Assembly: GCA_963677215.1 (NCBI GenBank) | Contig: OY781919.1 | Span: forward strand, 2,046,001 to 2,110,000 | From: G963676795 sp963677215 | Lineage (GTDB): Bacteria > Desulfobacterota > Desulfuromonadia > Desulfuromonadales > Geopsychrobacteraceae | Reading direction: 5' to 3' | DNA: 64,000 nucleotides | Shown here: positions 1 to 7,577 of the stretch, in pieces | Layout: every line of letters starts with the position of its first letter | Numbering within the stretch: the stretch's first letter is position 1 | Program-made: the position numbers and the translations under genes | Notes under the pieces: model-generated | The model's database searches: none | What the model was told of the DNA's origin: nothing | Seen by the model: only the letters and a program-made list of their open reading frames with translations

Positions 1-413
1 GAGTCCTCTTTGCTCTGACGGACTTGGCGGTTGAAGCTGAGGATGTCGTAAAGCATGCGCCAGAAGGCCGGGCTGAGCAGGTTTTTGCGCTGGGCGAAGA
101 GTGTGTCGGGACTGTGGCCGTTGTATTCGAGGCCGATGGCATCATTGCGCACGGAAAAGCCCATGATCGTCTTCTGGTAGGGGACATCCAGCTCGTGGAG
201 CAGACGTTGAAAGTTTGGATAGGTGCGGTCGTTGAAAACGATAAAACCGGTGTCGATGGCGCTCTGCTCGCCGGCAACCTCGACATCGACGGTGTGGGTA
301 TGGCCCCCGACATAGTCGTTCGCTTCAAAAACCGTGACCTCATAGCTGCGCGACAGGTAATAAGCGCAGCTGAGCCCCGCTATCCCTGAGCCGACAACGG
401 CAATTTTTTTCAT
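1..413 (-). CDS. FAD-dependent oxidoreductase (COG2907 type), partial at window edge
   Basis: About 137 N-terminal residues are present and the rest lies beyond base 1. The protein opens with a Rossmann dinucleotide motif (VGSGIAGL, about residues 6-13) followed by an acidic residue at the end of the second strand (VFEAND). A YVGGHTHT stretch is typical of the amine-oxidase-like COG2907 flavoproteins. The start codon overlaps the SDR stop by one base (TGATG), so translation is probably coupled. COG2907 proteins usually sit with DUF1365 and cyclopropane-fatty-acid-synthase-like genes, which would lie outside the window. A role in fatty-acid or lipid modification is inferred from family context only. 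Confidence 0.85.
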   Translation of the reverse strand, partial: MKKIAVVGSGIAGLSCAYYLSRSYEVTVFEANDYVGGHTHTVDVEVAGEQSAIDTGFIVFNDRTYPNFQRLLHELDVPYQKTIMGFSVRNDAIGLEYNGHSPDTLFAQRKNLLSPAFWRMLYDILSFNRQVRQSKED

Positions 414-1129
414 CAGCCAACCATCCTTTGCGCCATTCTGCTCCAGAGGCTCCTCGGGAGATGCGACGCCAGCTTGAGGAACAGGGTAAAACGCTTGGGA
501 AAGTGGATTTCGGCCTGGCGCCGTTCGATCCCTTTACGGATCTCCCGGCTCGCCGTTTCAACATCAATGAGACAGGGCATGGGGAAATCGTTGCGGTCGG
601 TCAGGGGGGTTTTGACGAAGCCGGGGCAGACCAGGCTGACATCGACCCCATAACCTTTGAGGCCGATGCGCAGGGTTTCAATCATGTAGGCGACGGCGGC
701 CTTGGATGCACCGTAGGCCTCCGCTCTCGGCAGCGGTAGATAGGCCGCCGATGAGCCGATACCGACCAGCTGTGGCCGCGTTCCTTTGCGCAGGGCGGGA
801 AGCAGGGCCTCGATCGCGTGGGCCAGGGTGTCGATGTTGGCGCGCATCACCCGGCTGACCAAGGCGCTGTCAAAATCGGGCAGGCGGATATACTCACAGT
901 TGCCGGCCGACAGAATCGCCAGGTCGACCTGCTCGAAAGCGCCGAGTTTCTCCAAGGTTTCCTGGCGATCGGTCAGATCGACCCGGAGGGTTTCCAGGCC
1001 GGCTTCTTCAAGCTCACGCAGTGACTCCGCCGAGCGCCCCACGGCACAGACGCTGTGCCCCTGCTGGTGATAGTCGATGGCCAGCTGACGGCCGATTCCG
1101 GAGGTTGCGCCGGTGATGACGATTCTCAT
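413..1129 (-). CDS. Short-chain dehydrogenase/reductase
   Basis: A 238-residue classical SDR. It has the NAD(P)-binding motif TGATSGIG at about residues 7-14, SAGN in place of the usual NNAG, an active-site Ser region (GSSAAY) and the YGASK catalytic Tyr-Lys pair. A CPGFVKTPL motif follows, as in SDRs acting on lipid or acyl substrates. The start overlaps the upstream NTF2-like gene by four bases (ATGA). The gene is the fourth of at least five overlapping minus-strand genes. The substrate is unknown; the company of a COG2907 flavoprotein and a DUF3833 lipoprotein points to a membrane lipid or its oxidation product. Confidence 0.9.
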   Translation of the reverse strand: MRIVITGATSGIGRQLAIDYHQQGHSVCAVGRSAESLRELEEAGLETLRVDLTDRQETLEKLGAFEQVDLAILSAGNCEYIRLPDFDSALVSRVMRANIDTLAHAIEALLPALRKGTRPQLVGIGSSAAYLPLPRAEAYGASKAAVAYMIETLRIGLKGYGVDVSLVCPGFVKTPLTDRNDFPMPCLIDVETASREIRKGIERRQAEIHFPKRFTLFLKLASHLPRSLWSRMAQRMVG

Positions 1130-1551
1130 CCCCCCATCCTTTCCTTGATCTTCCTGATCACTCTGCCGAGCAGCGGCAGCTGCTCGTAGAGCATGACGCC
1201 CAGATCAAAATAATCGCGATGATAACAGACCAAACCAGCGGGGTTAAAGTGCAGCAGCGATATCCCGTCGACGCTGATGTTCTTGCCACTGTTGAGTCGT
1301 GGGTGGGCAAAGTTCATGGTCCACTCGACCAGTGTCGCCGCCTCGCTTTCCAGTGGCGGGGAAAAATCGAAGGAGATCTCGCTGATGTTGGCGTAGAGAT
1401 TGGCGAAGTAGGCGGTCAGCTGTTCTAACCCTTCAATACGGTGGGCCGGATCGACAAAAAGGATGTCTTCAGTGTAGATGCTTGCCAGCCTCTTAAGGTT
1501 GTCCTGATCAAGCTGCTGGTAAACGGCAAGAAAATTGTCGCAGGCGCTCAT
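1126..1551 (-). CDS. NTF2-like/SnoaL-fold small protein
   Basis: A 141-residue cone-fold protein. It begins with the helix-rich NTF2-like pattern and a central DILFVDPAHRIEGLEQL segment typical of SnoaL-like proteins, which form a hydrophobic pocket. No signal peptide is visible, so it should be cytoplasmic. It overlaps both neighbours by ATGA junctions (1126-1129 and 1548-1551), giving tight translational coupling. Similar proteins occur with COG2907, SDR and DUF3833 genes in gammaproteobacterial lipid clusters. Whether it is an enzyme or a binding protein cannot be told. Confidence 0.8.
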   Translation of the reverse strand: MSACDNFLAVYQQLDQDNLKRLASIYTEDILFVDPAHRIEGLEQLTAYFANLYANISEISFDFSPPLESEAATLVEWTMNFAHPRLNSGKNISVDGISLLHFNPAGLVCYHRDYFDLGVMLYEQLPLLGRVIRKIKERMGG

Positions 1552-2102
1552 GATTCCCCTTGGTGGCGCAGTGGTTCGGTCAGTTGCTGCTGTAGTTTCT
1601 CGTCAATCGGCTGGTCCGGCGACAACCAGATGCCGAAATAGATTACGGCAAAATCCCTGGAGCTGATGGTCACCAGGTTTGAGTCGTTGAGCGACAAGGT
1701 CGTCGTTTCATCCTCTGCATTATAGCAAAGACTGTAGCTATCGCCAGTCGTCACCGGCTGGTAGCTGCGATGGAGCTGATCGATTTGCTTACGGAATCGG
1801 TTCAAGTAGTCTGCGCTGTACTGACGGGCGAGAACTTTTTCGGCGGCTTTGATCATGTCCTGGGCTTTGATGTCGATATCGTAGCTCAGGATCAGGCAGC
1901 GGGACAGGCCGGTCAGAGGAGCGGCATTGCCAGGGGGGACGGGTTCGGTATAGAGCTTGGCCTGATAGACATCGAACATCAGGTAACGGATCTTGCCGCT
2001 GCCCTGCAATGTCATCCCATCAGTTACTGCAGCGGACAGGCAGGATGGCAGTGCCATAAGAAAGAGAGTCAAAGTCCAAATCAACAGGGCTGTTTGTCGC
2101 AT
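1548..2102 (-). CDS. Chalcone isomerase-like periplasmic protein
   Basis: 184 residues with an N-terminal signal peptide (hydrophobic stretch at about residues 6-23, cleavage near LSAA). The body begins GKIRYLMFDVYQAKLY, which matches the bacterial chalcone-isomerase-like family and its fatty-acid-binding relatives. A short-chain carboxylate or lipid ligand is therefore more likely than a flavonoid. It sits 10 bases after the DUF3833 lipoprotein gene and overlaps the NTF2-like gene. Export together with a lipoprotein suggests that this operon works partly at the envelope. Confidence 0.8.
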   Translation of the reverse strand: MRQTALLIWTLTLFLMALPSCLSAAVTDGMTLQGSGKIRYLMFDVYQAKLYTEPVPPGNAAPLTGLSRCLILSYDIDIKAQDMIKAAEKVLARQYSADYLNRFRKQIDQLHRSYQPVTTGDSYSLCYNAEDETTTLSLNDSNLVTISSRDFAVIYFGIWLSPDQPIDEKLQQQLTEPLRHQGES

Positions 2103-2112
2103 GATGTCGGCC

Positions 2113-2667
2113 TTATCTGCTGTAGTTTTTACTGAAAACGATTGTGACTTCCCCGACCCTGATACCGAACTTGGTCATTTTGGCGCGGTTGATCAGGATC
2201 TGATCCGGTTGCAGAAACATCCAGTCGTCGAAAGTCAATCTGACGGTTTTGCCTGACAGAGGCACGATGAGCTGATATGCCCAGTTCAACGCATTGCCGT
2301 AAGCTTGTCCTGCCGCTTGGCCGACGACATCCGGCGCAGTGCCGCTGAACTGATGTTGGCTGTCCCTGCTGATGGTCCAGATGCGTTGGCTCTGTTCGCC
2401 GTCATCCCAGCTGAAATCCTCGGTCAGAACCAGTTGGCCGCGATTGGTCAGTTCTCCTTGAATGTCAACGACAAACTGTCTGGTGACTTCGCCGCTACGA
2501 TTCTGAACCATTCCCCAGCCGCGGGTCTCTCCGGCAAAATAGTCAAACAGATCGAACTTCGGTTGTTGCCCGGAGTAGTCCTTGATATCAACGCCACTGC
2601 AGGCGGAAATGGTGAAGATGATGGAGAGGAAAATGACAAGCCTTATCATAACGACTGGTCTGCGCAT
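2113..2667 (-). CDS. DUF3833 family lipoprotein
   Basis: 184 residues. A hydrophobic N-terminus ends in the lipobox TISAC, placing the modified Cys at about residue 23. The rest matches DUF3833: a LFDYFAGETRGWGMVQ core and a conserved W..DD..F strand region. It is the first gene of the operon and has a strong ribosome-binding site (GGTAAAGGAGGTT at 2671-2683). An internal Met at residue 8 is an alternative start but lies further from that site. DUF3833 has no established biochemistry. It recurs beside CFA-synthase-like and COG2907 genes, so an envelope lipid role is inferred. Confidence 0.85.
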   Translation of the reverse strand: MRRPVVMIRLVIFLSIIFTISACSGVDIKDYSGQQPKFDLFDYFAGETRGWGMVQNRSGEVTRQFVVDIQGELTNRGQLVLTEDFSWDDGEQSQRIWTISRDSQHQFSGTAPDVVGQAAGQAYGNALNWAYQLIVPLSGKTVRLTFDDWMFLQPDQILINRAKMTKFGIRVGEVTIVFSKNYSR

Positions 2668-2701
2668 CGGAACCTCCTTTACCGCTTATGCATAGATGGA
2701 A

Positions 2702-2731
2702 AGAATACCACAAAAGTCATTATTAAGTCGA
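2702..2731 (-). promoter_or_regulatory. Possible sigma-70 promoter of the lipid operon
   Basis: On the minus strand TCGACT and TATTCT are separated by 18 bases, ahead of the DUF3833 gene. I found no match to the TGATCC/CGTA-like pattern used by singlet-oxygen ECF sigma factors that control related clusters elsewhere. The boxes are only fair matches. Confidence 0.3.
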
Positions 2732-2880
2732 AAGAGGGGCTGTGATAGGAAGCACTGAGTATCGGCAGCATGTGACTGGGGGAGGACGATCTGAGGGAGA
2801 GTTAAAGGAAAATGGCCGCCGATGCTCGCGGCGGCCGTTGTAAAAGGTTGAAATGTCGTTATTTGTAGCGCTTGCGTCAA

Positions 2881-3261
2881 TTATATTGAGTCGACAAACT
2901 CCATGGTGTCGAGGATATCGTCCTCATGAGCCGCGTAGACAGTCGAATCCATGTTCAAGCCGATAGAGAGGACATCTCCTTAGCGGGAATAATAGTCGCC
3001 GGCGCTGGCAGGCGCTGATCCCGGAGGACCGCCCATGGAACTGAAGCCGTTGATAGCCACGGCTTCGATGTAACGTTCGCCCTCATTCGGCAGGCTGAGG
3101 TGATGAACGAAACCTTCGGGAAACTTACCGCGCATCAGCTGGTCGTGGTTGACCGACACGGGGGCGACCGGCAGGGGCCTTTCGTTCTGCAGCGGGGCAA
3201 GAATCAAAGCCAGAGAGATGAGCAGTTTTAGCACCCTGAAACCTGTTTTTGATCTGCACAT
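2881..3261 (-). pseudogene. Small secreted protein interrupted by an in-frame stop
   Basis: A start at 3261 is supported by GGAGG five bases upstream. It opens a 93-residue protein with a signal-peptide-like N-terminus (LKLLISLALILAPL) that stops at TAA (2980-2982). The same frame continues without further stops for 33 codons to a second TAA at 2881. The extension is acidic (AAHEDDILDTMEF) and protein-like. The simplest reading is a nonsense mutation in a gene of about 126 codons; a genuine 93-residue product is the alternative. I do not recognise the family. An upstream ATG at 3423 is possible but lacks a good ribosome-binding site. Confidence 0.45.
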
Positions 3262-3507
3262 GTTTTCCTCCATTTCATGTTGTTGTCTGTGTCGCTTTGT
3301 GTGTTTGATTGCTGAAGGAAAATTCAATGTGCAGTTGGGAGATGATTGAGCGATACCTGATGTTACAGTAGGGTTTGTTAATGGCATGTGTGTTTCGGAG
3401 GGCTTGTCGCTATAAAAAATCATAAAAATCAGAATTAAAAATAACTCTCATTAGATTTTGAAATAGTCTGAATGCAGGCACAAATGAAAACGATTGAGGG
3501 GGATAGC

Positions 3508-3766
3508 ATGTCAACAAATGGAAACGTTCTGATTAACGGCCGCACCGCCGTTCTCAAAGAAAGCAAGGGGGACTCACCACCGTCGATGTCTGCCGGACCA
3601 AGCTCGGCAAACCGACCAGCCCGATTCCCTGTACCAATGTCACCCGTAGCGAAGACACGGCCAGGATCGCAGCACTGCCTTCATCAACAACGCTGTTTGC
3701 CACAACTGTATCGTTGCCATGGGTAGTGCTGCCTCTTGTGTGTTGATGCTGTACCAATCAAGTTAG
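3508..3766 (+). pseudogene. Frameshifted DUF4150 (PAAR-like) remnant
   Basis: The reading frame passes through all three phases. Phase 1 gives VLINGRTAVLK, phase 2 gives LTTVDVCRTKLGKPTSPIP and TNVTRSEDTARIA, and phase 3 gives TAFINNAVCHN. Joined, these match the DUF4150/PAAR-like spike domain of type VI secretion cargo. Two single-base losses explain the breaks: one in the G run at 3567-3571 and one after 3673. A good ribosome-binding site (GAGGGGGATAGC) precedes the ATG, so the gene was once expressed. No other type VI gene lies nearby. Sequencing error is an alternative, at least for the homopolymer break. Confidence 0.7.
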
Positions 3767-3885
3767 CTAAATTATATTGTTTGTGGATTTTTTAAGGGGC
3801 TTTTATGCCGTGAAATCGTCTTTTTAGCATGAAATTCATGTTTGCATCCAGAAGGGGGAATTGCTGACAAGTTACGTAGTGATTC

Positions 3886-4338
3886 TTAACGTTTATACTT
3901 CTGAATCAGCCGATCCAACTGGTTGGCAAACTCCTGACGGTCGCTTTTGGACATGGCGGCCGGGCCGCCGGTTTCGATGCCGGCGGAGCGCAGGGTGTCC
4001 ATGAAATCGCGCATGGTCAGTTTGGCTTTGATGGTGTCGGGTGAATAGAGTTCACCGCGCGGGTTGAGGGCCATGCCGCCCTTGGCGATGACATCGGAGG
4101 CGAGGGGGATGTCGGCGGTGATAACCAGGTCGCCGGGTTCGAGCAGTTCGACGATCTTGTTGTCAGCGACATCGAAGCCGGCTGAAACGACGATCAGCTT
4201 GACCTGCGGCAAACGCGGGATGTTCATGGCGCGGTTGGCGACCAGAGTGGTTTCGATGCCGGTCCGTTCCGCAGCGCGATAAAGGATGTCCTTGATGACC
4301 GCCGGGCAGGCGTCGGCATCAACCCAGATTTTCATCAC
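3886..4338 (-). CDS. yaiI: YaiI/YqxD family DUF188 protein
   Basis: 150 residues, the usual length of UPF0178/DUF188. It carries the family start WVDADACP with clustered aspartates, the VITADIPLA segment and a C-terminal RDFMDTLR...TGGP stretch. The fold is PIN-like, so nuclease activity has been proposed for the family, but I know of no settled function. The Nudix gene lies only five bases away on the same strand and is transcribed first. No signal peptide or membrane segment is present. Confidence 0.9.
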   Translation of the reverse strand: MMKIWVDADACPAVIKDILYRAAERTGIETTLVANRAMNIPRLPQVKLIVVSAGFDVADNKIVELLEPGDLVITADIPLASDVIAKGGMALNPRGELYSPDTIKAKLTMRDFMDTLRSAGIETGGPAAMSKSDRQEFANQLDRLIQKYKR

Positions 4339-4343
4339 AGTGC

Positions 4344-4943
4344 TCAGGCTCTCTCTGAATTGACGAACGACAGGTCAAAAAGACTGAGGAAATTGTCGAT
4401 CAGACGATAGGTGATGCCCCAGAGCGGCTTTGCTGTCCACTCACGGAGGTGGATAACCGGATGCTGGCGATCTGTGCCGGGGCGGTTGAACTGGACAAAA
4501 TCACTGCGTTCTGGCTGCATCAGTGTTTTAAGGGGCACCCAGAAGCATTTGCTGACCTCGTCCCGGTTGAGGGTAAATTCAACCGGCTCATCCAGGTAGT
4601 AGACAAAACAGGAGATGTTGACCGACAGGCGAATCCCGTTCAGATCGTCATTGCGGCCAAGGTAATGTCTTTCTTTTAAGTTAAGGCCAATCTCTTCGTA
4701 GGTTTCCCGTTCGGCTGCAGCGCGGGCTGAAGAATCATCATCCTCGATGCGCCCTCCGGGAAAGCCGAGATCCCCCGACCAGGGGTCGAGATCATGCTCG
4801 GCTCGTTGAATCAACAGTACTTCGGTTCCCAGTTCTCCCTGGCGCAGGATCATGGCCACTGCGGCACGGCGTTCGACTTGAAGGTCAAAGGCTAACGGTT
4901 GGTGATCATTAAGTCGTTGTTGAATCAGTTCCGGAGTAAGCAT
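4344..4943 (-). CDS. Nudix hydrolase, CoA pyrophosphatase-like
   Basis: 199 residues. A Nudix region at about residues 62-88 reads GFPGGRIEDDD...RETYEEIGL. It is preceded by LLIQRAEHDLDPWSGD, the UPF0035 signature that marks CoA/acyl-CoA diphosphatases (NudL, NUDT7/8 group). The spacing within the box follows that subgroup rather than the textbook motif. The expected activity is hydrolysis of CoA to 3',5'-ADP and phosphopantetheine with Mg or Mn. It lies 12 bases after yeiP and just before yaiI on the minus strand. Confidence 0.85.
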   Translation of the reverse strand: MLTPELIQQRLNDHQPLAFDLQVERRAAVAMILRQGELGTEVLLIQRAEHDLDPWSGDLGFPGGRIEDDDSSARAAAERETYEEIGLNLKERHYLGRNDDLNGIRLSVNISCFVYYLDEPVEFTLNRDEVSKCFWVPLKTLMQPERSDFVQFNRPGTDRQHPVIHLREWTAKPLWGITYRLIDNFLSLFDLSFVNSERA

Positions 4944-4955
4944 GGTTATCCTGTC

Positions 4956-5519
4956 TTAAGCCCTTGAGACGAAGCGGCACTCGCGGGTATCGACCTTGAT
5001 GACTTCTCCTGCTTCGAGATAGCCGGGAACCTGAACGGTGATACCGGTTTCCAGGGTTGCTTCCTTGGTCTGGGCAGTTGCGGTGGCGTTCTTGATGGCC
5101 GGCGCCGTTTCGGTCACCGTCAGCTCGACGACCTGTGGAACCTCGAGGGTGACGACCTGTTCGTTGAAGACACCGAGGGTGACATCGCTGCCGTCGAGCA
5201 GATAGCCCTTGATGTCGTCATAGAGATCGCCGCCGATTTCGTGCTGTTCATAGGTCTCCATGTCCATGAACACGCCATTGTCACCGCTGGAGTAGAGGAA
5301 TTGACCTTTTTTTCTGGCGTAGTCGGCTTCGTCGAGCTTGTCTCCTGACTTGAAGGTGCTGTTGAGCACCTGACCAGTCATCAGGTTGCGGTACTTGGTT
5401 TTAACCAGAGTGTTTCCGCCGCGAGCCGTCGGCGACTGAAAGCTGACATCGACAACGAGGCAGGGAGCCCCGTCACTCTGGAAAATGACGCCACGGCGCA
5501 GATCGCTGGCAGTAAGCAT
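4956..5519 (-). CDS. yeiP: EF-P-like translation factor, YeiP/EfpL type
   Basis: 187 residues with the KOW-like N-domain and two OB domains of elongation factor P. The tip of the first loop reads SPTARGGNT, with Arg33 where classical EF-P has the modified lysine of PGKG; this loop is characteristic of the YeiP/EfpL paralogue. These proteins bind between the E and P sites and relieve stalling on proline-rich and some other peptides without lysine modification. No epmA/epmB or EarP-type gene is nearby, consistent with an unmodified arginine. Automatic pipelines may call this plain EF-P. Confidence 0.85.
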   Translation of the reverse strand: MLTASDLRRGVIFQSDGAPCLVVDVSFQSPTARGGNTLVKTKYRNLMTGQVLNSTFKSGDKLDEADYARKKGQFLYSSGDNGVFMDMETYEQHEIGGDLYDDIKGYLLDGSDVTLGVFNEQVVTLEVPQVVELTVTETAPAIKNATATAQTKEATLETGITVQVPGYLEAGEVIKVDTRECRFVSRA

Positions 5520-5548
5520 GTATGACTCCTGTATCTATTTTTTGAAAG

Positions 5549-5959
5549 TTAGTTTTCCGCGGAAAACAGCTGTTGGTTTTTACGGTATGCAGTTCCCTGA
5601 AACTGTGCAATCAGTTGTCCCTCGTTGTTACTGATGGTCACCTGATAATGCCCGAGGCGGTTGCTGCTGTCCAGTTCCTTCGCTTCAGCGAGCAGGATCC
5701 CGCCGTACGCAGCATGAATGAAACTGGTGCTTGCCGAAACGGCTAGCGCAACCTGCCCGCTGCTGTTGGATGCTGCGGCAAAGGCGACATCAGCCAGGGT
5801 GAAAATCGCACCGCCGTGCACCGTGCCGGCTCCGTTGAAATGTCGAGGCAGAATCTCCATCCGGGCTCTGGCAAAGCCCTGGCGTGCTTCGAGCAGTTCG
5901 ATACCGCAATGACGGGCAAAATGATCGTTCTCGGAGAAGAAATCAAGAATTTTCTGCAT
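5549..5959 (-). CDS. PaaI-family hotdog thioesterase
   Basis: 136 residues from the chosen Met (MQKILDFFSEND), the normal length for a PaaI/YbgC-like hotdog acyl-CoA thioesterase. The active-site helix carries FNGAGTVHGGAIFTLADVA: HGG plus the downstream Asp. The frame is open further upstream to 6103, but that extension is Cys- and Pro-rich, overlaps the next small gene and has no family match, so I took the internal start. It follows that gene by seven bases. The acyl-CoA substrate is not predictable. Confidence 0.85.
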   Translation of the reverse strand: MQKILDFFSENDHFARHCGIELLEARQGFARARMEILPRHFNGAGTVHGGAIFTLADVAFAAASNSSGQVALAVSASTSFIHAAYGGILLAEAKELDSSNRLGHYQVTISNNEGQLIAQFQGTAYRKNQQLFSAEN

Positions 5960-5966
5960 GTGCTGA

Positions 5967-6152
5967 TTACCAGTAACTGTCGGTTTTTTTTGGCAGCAGG
6001 GGTCGTGGATTGTGCAGGTGCTCAGCCTTTTCTGCTTTGGAGCGGCATTTGCCGCAGACATATTGTGGTGATTTGCAGCGCCGGTCGAACTCTTCCAATT
6101 CACCTGCAGCGCGCAGTTCGCACATCTTCATGTTTTCGATATTGTTTTCCAT
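5967..6152 (-). CDS. Small Cys-rich conserved hypothetical protein
   Basis: 61 residues with a GAGGAT ribosome-binding site. It has a helical, charged N-half containing one Cys and a KSPQYVCGKCRSKAEKAEHL segment with a CxxC pair. The residue pattern suggests a metal- or Fe-S-binding mini-protein or a redox switch. I recall short proteins of this shape in Desulfuromonadales but cannot name a family. It is transcribed with the thioesterase. Confidence 0.65.
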   Translation of the reverse strand: MENNIENMKMCELRAAGELEEFDRRCKSPQYVCGKCRSKAEKAEHLHNPRPLLPKKTDSYW

Positions 6153-6230
6153 AGATCCTCACTCTTTACATCATAGCTCTTGATGCGGAGTCAGGGCAAG
6201 GACAGAGAGTTGAGCTTATGAAACAGAAAA

Positions 6231-6809
6231 CTATAAAACGCAACGGCTGTTGGGGGAGCGTTTCTTGTTCTTATCGGCCGGTTTGTTTTTGCGGATAATG
6301 CCGTCTTCACCACGGGTGTAGGAGCTTTCATCCTTCTCCATGGCGAGGTGATAGTAGAAATTGAAGGCCGGTTTCCCCGGTTTGGTCTTCTGGACCGGTG
6401 GTGGCTGAGGCGGAGCGCTAGGAGCTACGGGTTGCGGATCTTCCATTGGTCCGAACATGGCATCGAGCAGGGAATTCATGAAACGGTTGAATTTCTGCTG
6501 CGACTCTCCTGCAACCGTCTTGTTGTGCGGGGAGGACGTCCTGGCAGTTCTCTGTTCTTTTTTCTCGTCTCTGTGGGCTTTCGGTTTTCTTGGTGGCAGG
6601 TTCAGCTTGCGGTCATATTCCAGGCGAGTCTTTTCATCGGATAAAACCCGATAAGCTTCAGTGACCTGACGGAACAGTTCAGCCGCTGCTTCCGACCCCT
6701 GATTGGTATCGGGGTGGAAGCGTTTGGCCATTGACCGGTAGACCGTTTTGATCTGCTGTTGGTCGGCATCGTAGGGGATGCCGAGCAGGTGATAATAATT
6801 CAGAGCCAT
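6231..6809 (-). CDS. J-domain protein (DnaJ-like co-chaperone)
   Basis: 192 residues from the chosen Met (MALNYYHLLG). A J domain fills residues 1-66, with the HPD motif in RFHPDTN and the usual helix IV (YRVLSDEKTRLEYD). The rest is a low-complexity basic and Pro-rich linker and an unrecognised C-terminal region; no zinc finger or DnaJ C-terminal domain is present, so this is a class III J protein. It should stimulate an Hsp70. A frame extension to 6860 exists but has no ribosome-binding site. It lies downstream of the LemA/GIDE pair on the same strand. Confidence 0.85.
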   Translation of the reverse strand: MALNYYHLLGIPYDADQQQIKTVYRSMAKRFHPDTNQGSEAAAELFRQVTEAYRVLSDEKTRLEYDRKLNLPPRKPKAHRDEKKEQRTARTSSPHNKTVAGESQQKFNRFMNSLLDAMFGPMEDPQPVAPSAPPQPPPVQKTKPGKPAFNFYYHLAMEKDESSYTRGEDGIIRKNKPADKNKKRSPNSRCVL

Positions 6810-6919
6810 AGAACCTGTTCCCGCTTGGGCAACCACTGGCCGGGTTGCCTTGCTGAGCATAGACCATCATCGTCTTATCGGCCGTTGCGGGGAAGATTTT
6901 TAATCTTTTTTTTCAGCCA

Positions 6920-6990
6920 GGTGCCATCTGGAAACTCAGGATTGCACAGTGTCAGTTTCTGATTTGGAGCCTCCGGACAGAAACTAGCTG
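6920..6990. repeat. Short copy of a palindromic dispersed repeat
   Basis: About 71 bases matching both ends of the longer element at 25518-25700 but lacking its middle. Left-end similarity runs from GGTGCCAtctGGAAACT to gtcagttt. The right end TCCGGACAGAAACTAGCTG is identical over 19 bases. In this copy AGTTTCTG (6954-6961) pairs with CAGAAACT. The right end includes the lemA stop codon. Confidence 0.75.
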
Positions 6991-7553
6991 TGAGAAAAGC
7001 TGACCTCGACATCCTGACGGTGGGTCGGGTCGATTTCCCAGAGCTTGCGTGCGGCAAAGTTGAAGATGCGGGCCACGATCAGATCCGGGAACTGCTCAAT
7101 TCTTGTGTTGTAGATGGTGACTGAGGCGTTGTAGAGCTCGCGACGGTCGGCAATCTGATCTTCGAGTTCGCTGATCCGGTTGCTTAACTGGCGGAATCCG
7201 GCATCCGCCTTCAGGTCCGGATAACGTTCGACAACCATGAAGAGTGACTTGAGGGTATCGGTCAGCATGCTCTGGGCCTGCAGCTTCTGCTCGTCGCTAC
7301 GTGCGCTGTTGATCTGTGAACGTGCCTTGACGACGGCTTCGAGGGTTTTCTGCTCATGCTGCATGTAGCCTTCGCAGACCTTAATAAGCTTGGGCAGCTC
7401 GTCGTAGCGCTGCTTGAGCAGGACATCGATGTTGCTCCAGTCCTGATTGATGCTGTTTTTCAGGGCGACAAAGCCGTTGAAGATGACGACGATGTAGCCG
7501 ACCAGAATAATGATGATCAGTAGAATGATGCCCAGAGTAATCAGTCCAGCCAT
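6984..7553 (-). CDS. lemA: LemA family membrane-anchored protein
   Basis: 189 residues. An N-terminal transmembrane helix (about 3-25) is followed by the LemA helical domain, with the signature FVALKNSINQDWSNIDVLLKQRYDELPKL. The fold is a long four-helix bundle at the membrane face. LemA proteins are frequently encoded next to GIDE-domain or TPM-domain proteins, as here (24 bases after the GIDE gene). Their biochemical role is unsettled. The stop codon is supplied by the repeat at 6920-6990, so the natural C-terminus may have been altered slightly. Confidence 0.92.
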   Translation of the reverse strand: MAGLITLGIILLIIIILVGYIVVIFNGFVALKNSINQDWSNIDVLLKQRYDELPKLIKVCEGYMQHEQKTLEAVVKARSQINSARSDEQKLQAQSMLTDTLKSLFMVVERYPDLKADAGFRQLSNRISELEDQIADRRELYNASVTIYNTRIEQFPDLIVARIFNFAARKLWEIDPTHRQDVEVSFSHS

Positions 7554-7577
7554 GTCTTTCCTCCGTTGATGTATTGA

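Noticed and set aside
2686..2880. 64-codon minus-strand frame upstream of the DUF3833 gene
   Set aside because: It runs through the predicted promoter and has no ribosome-binding site or family resemblance.
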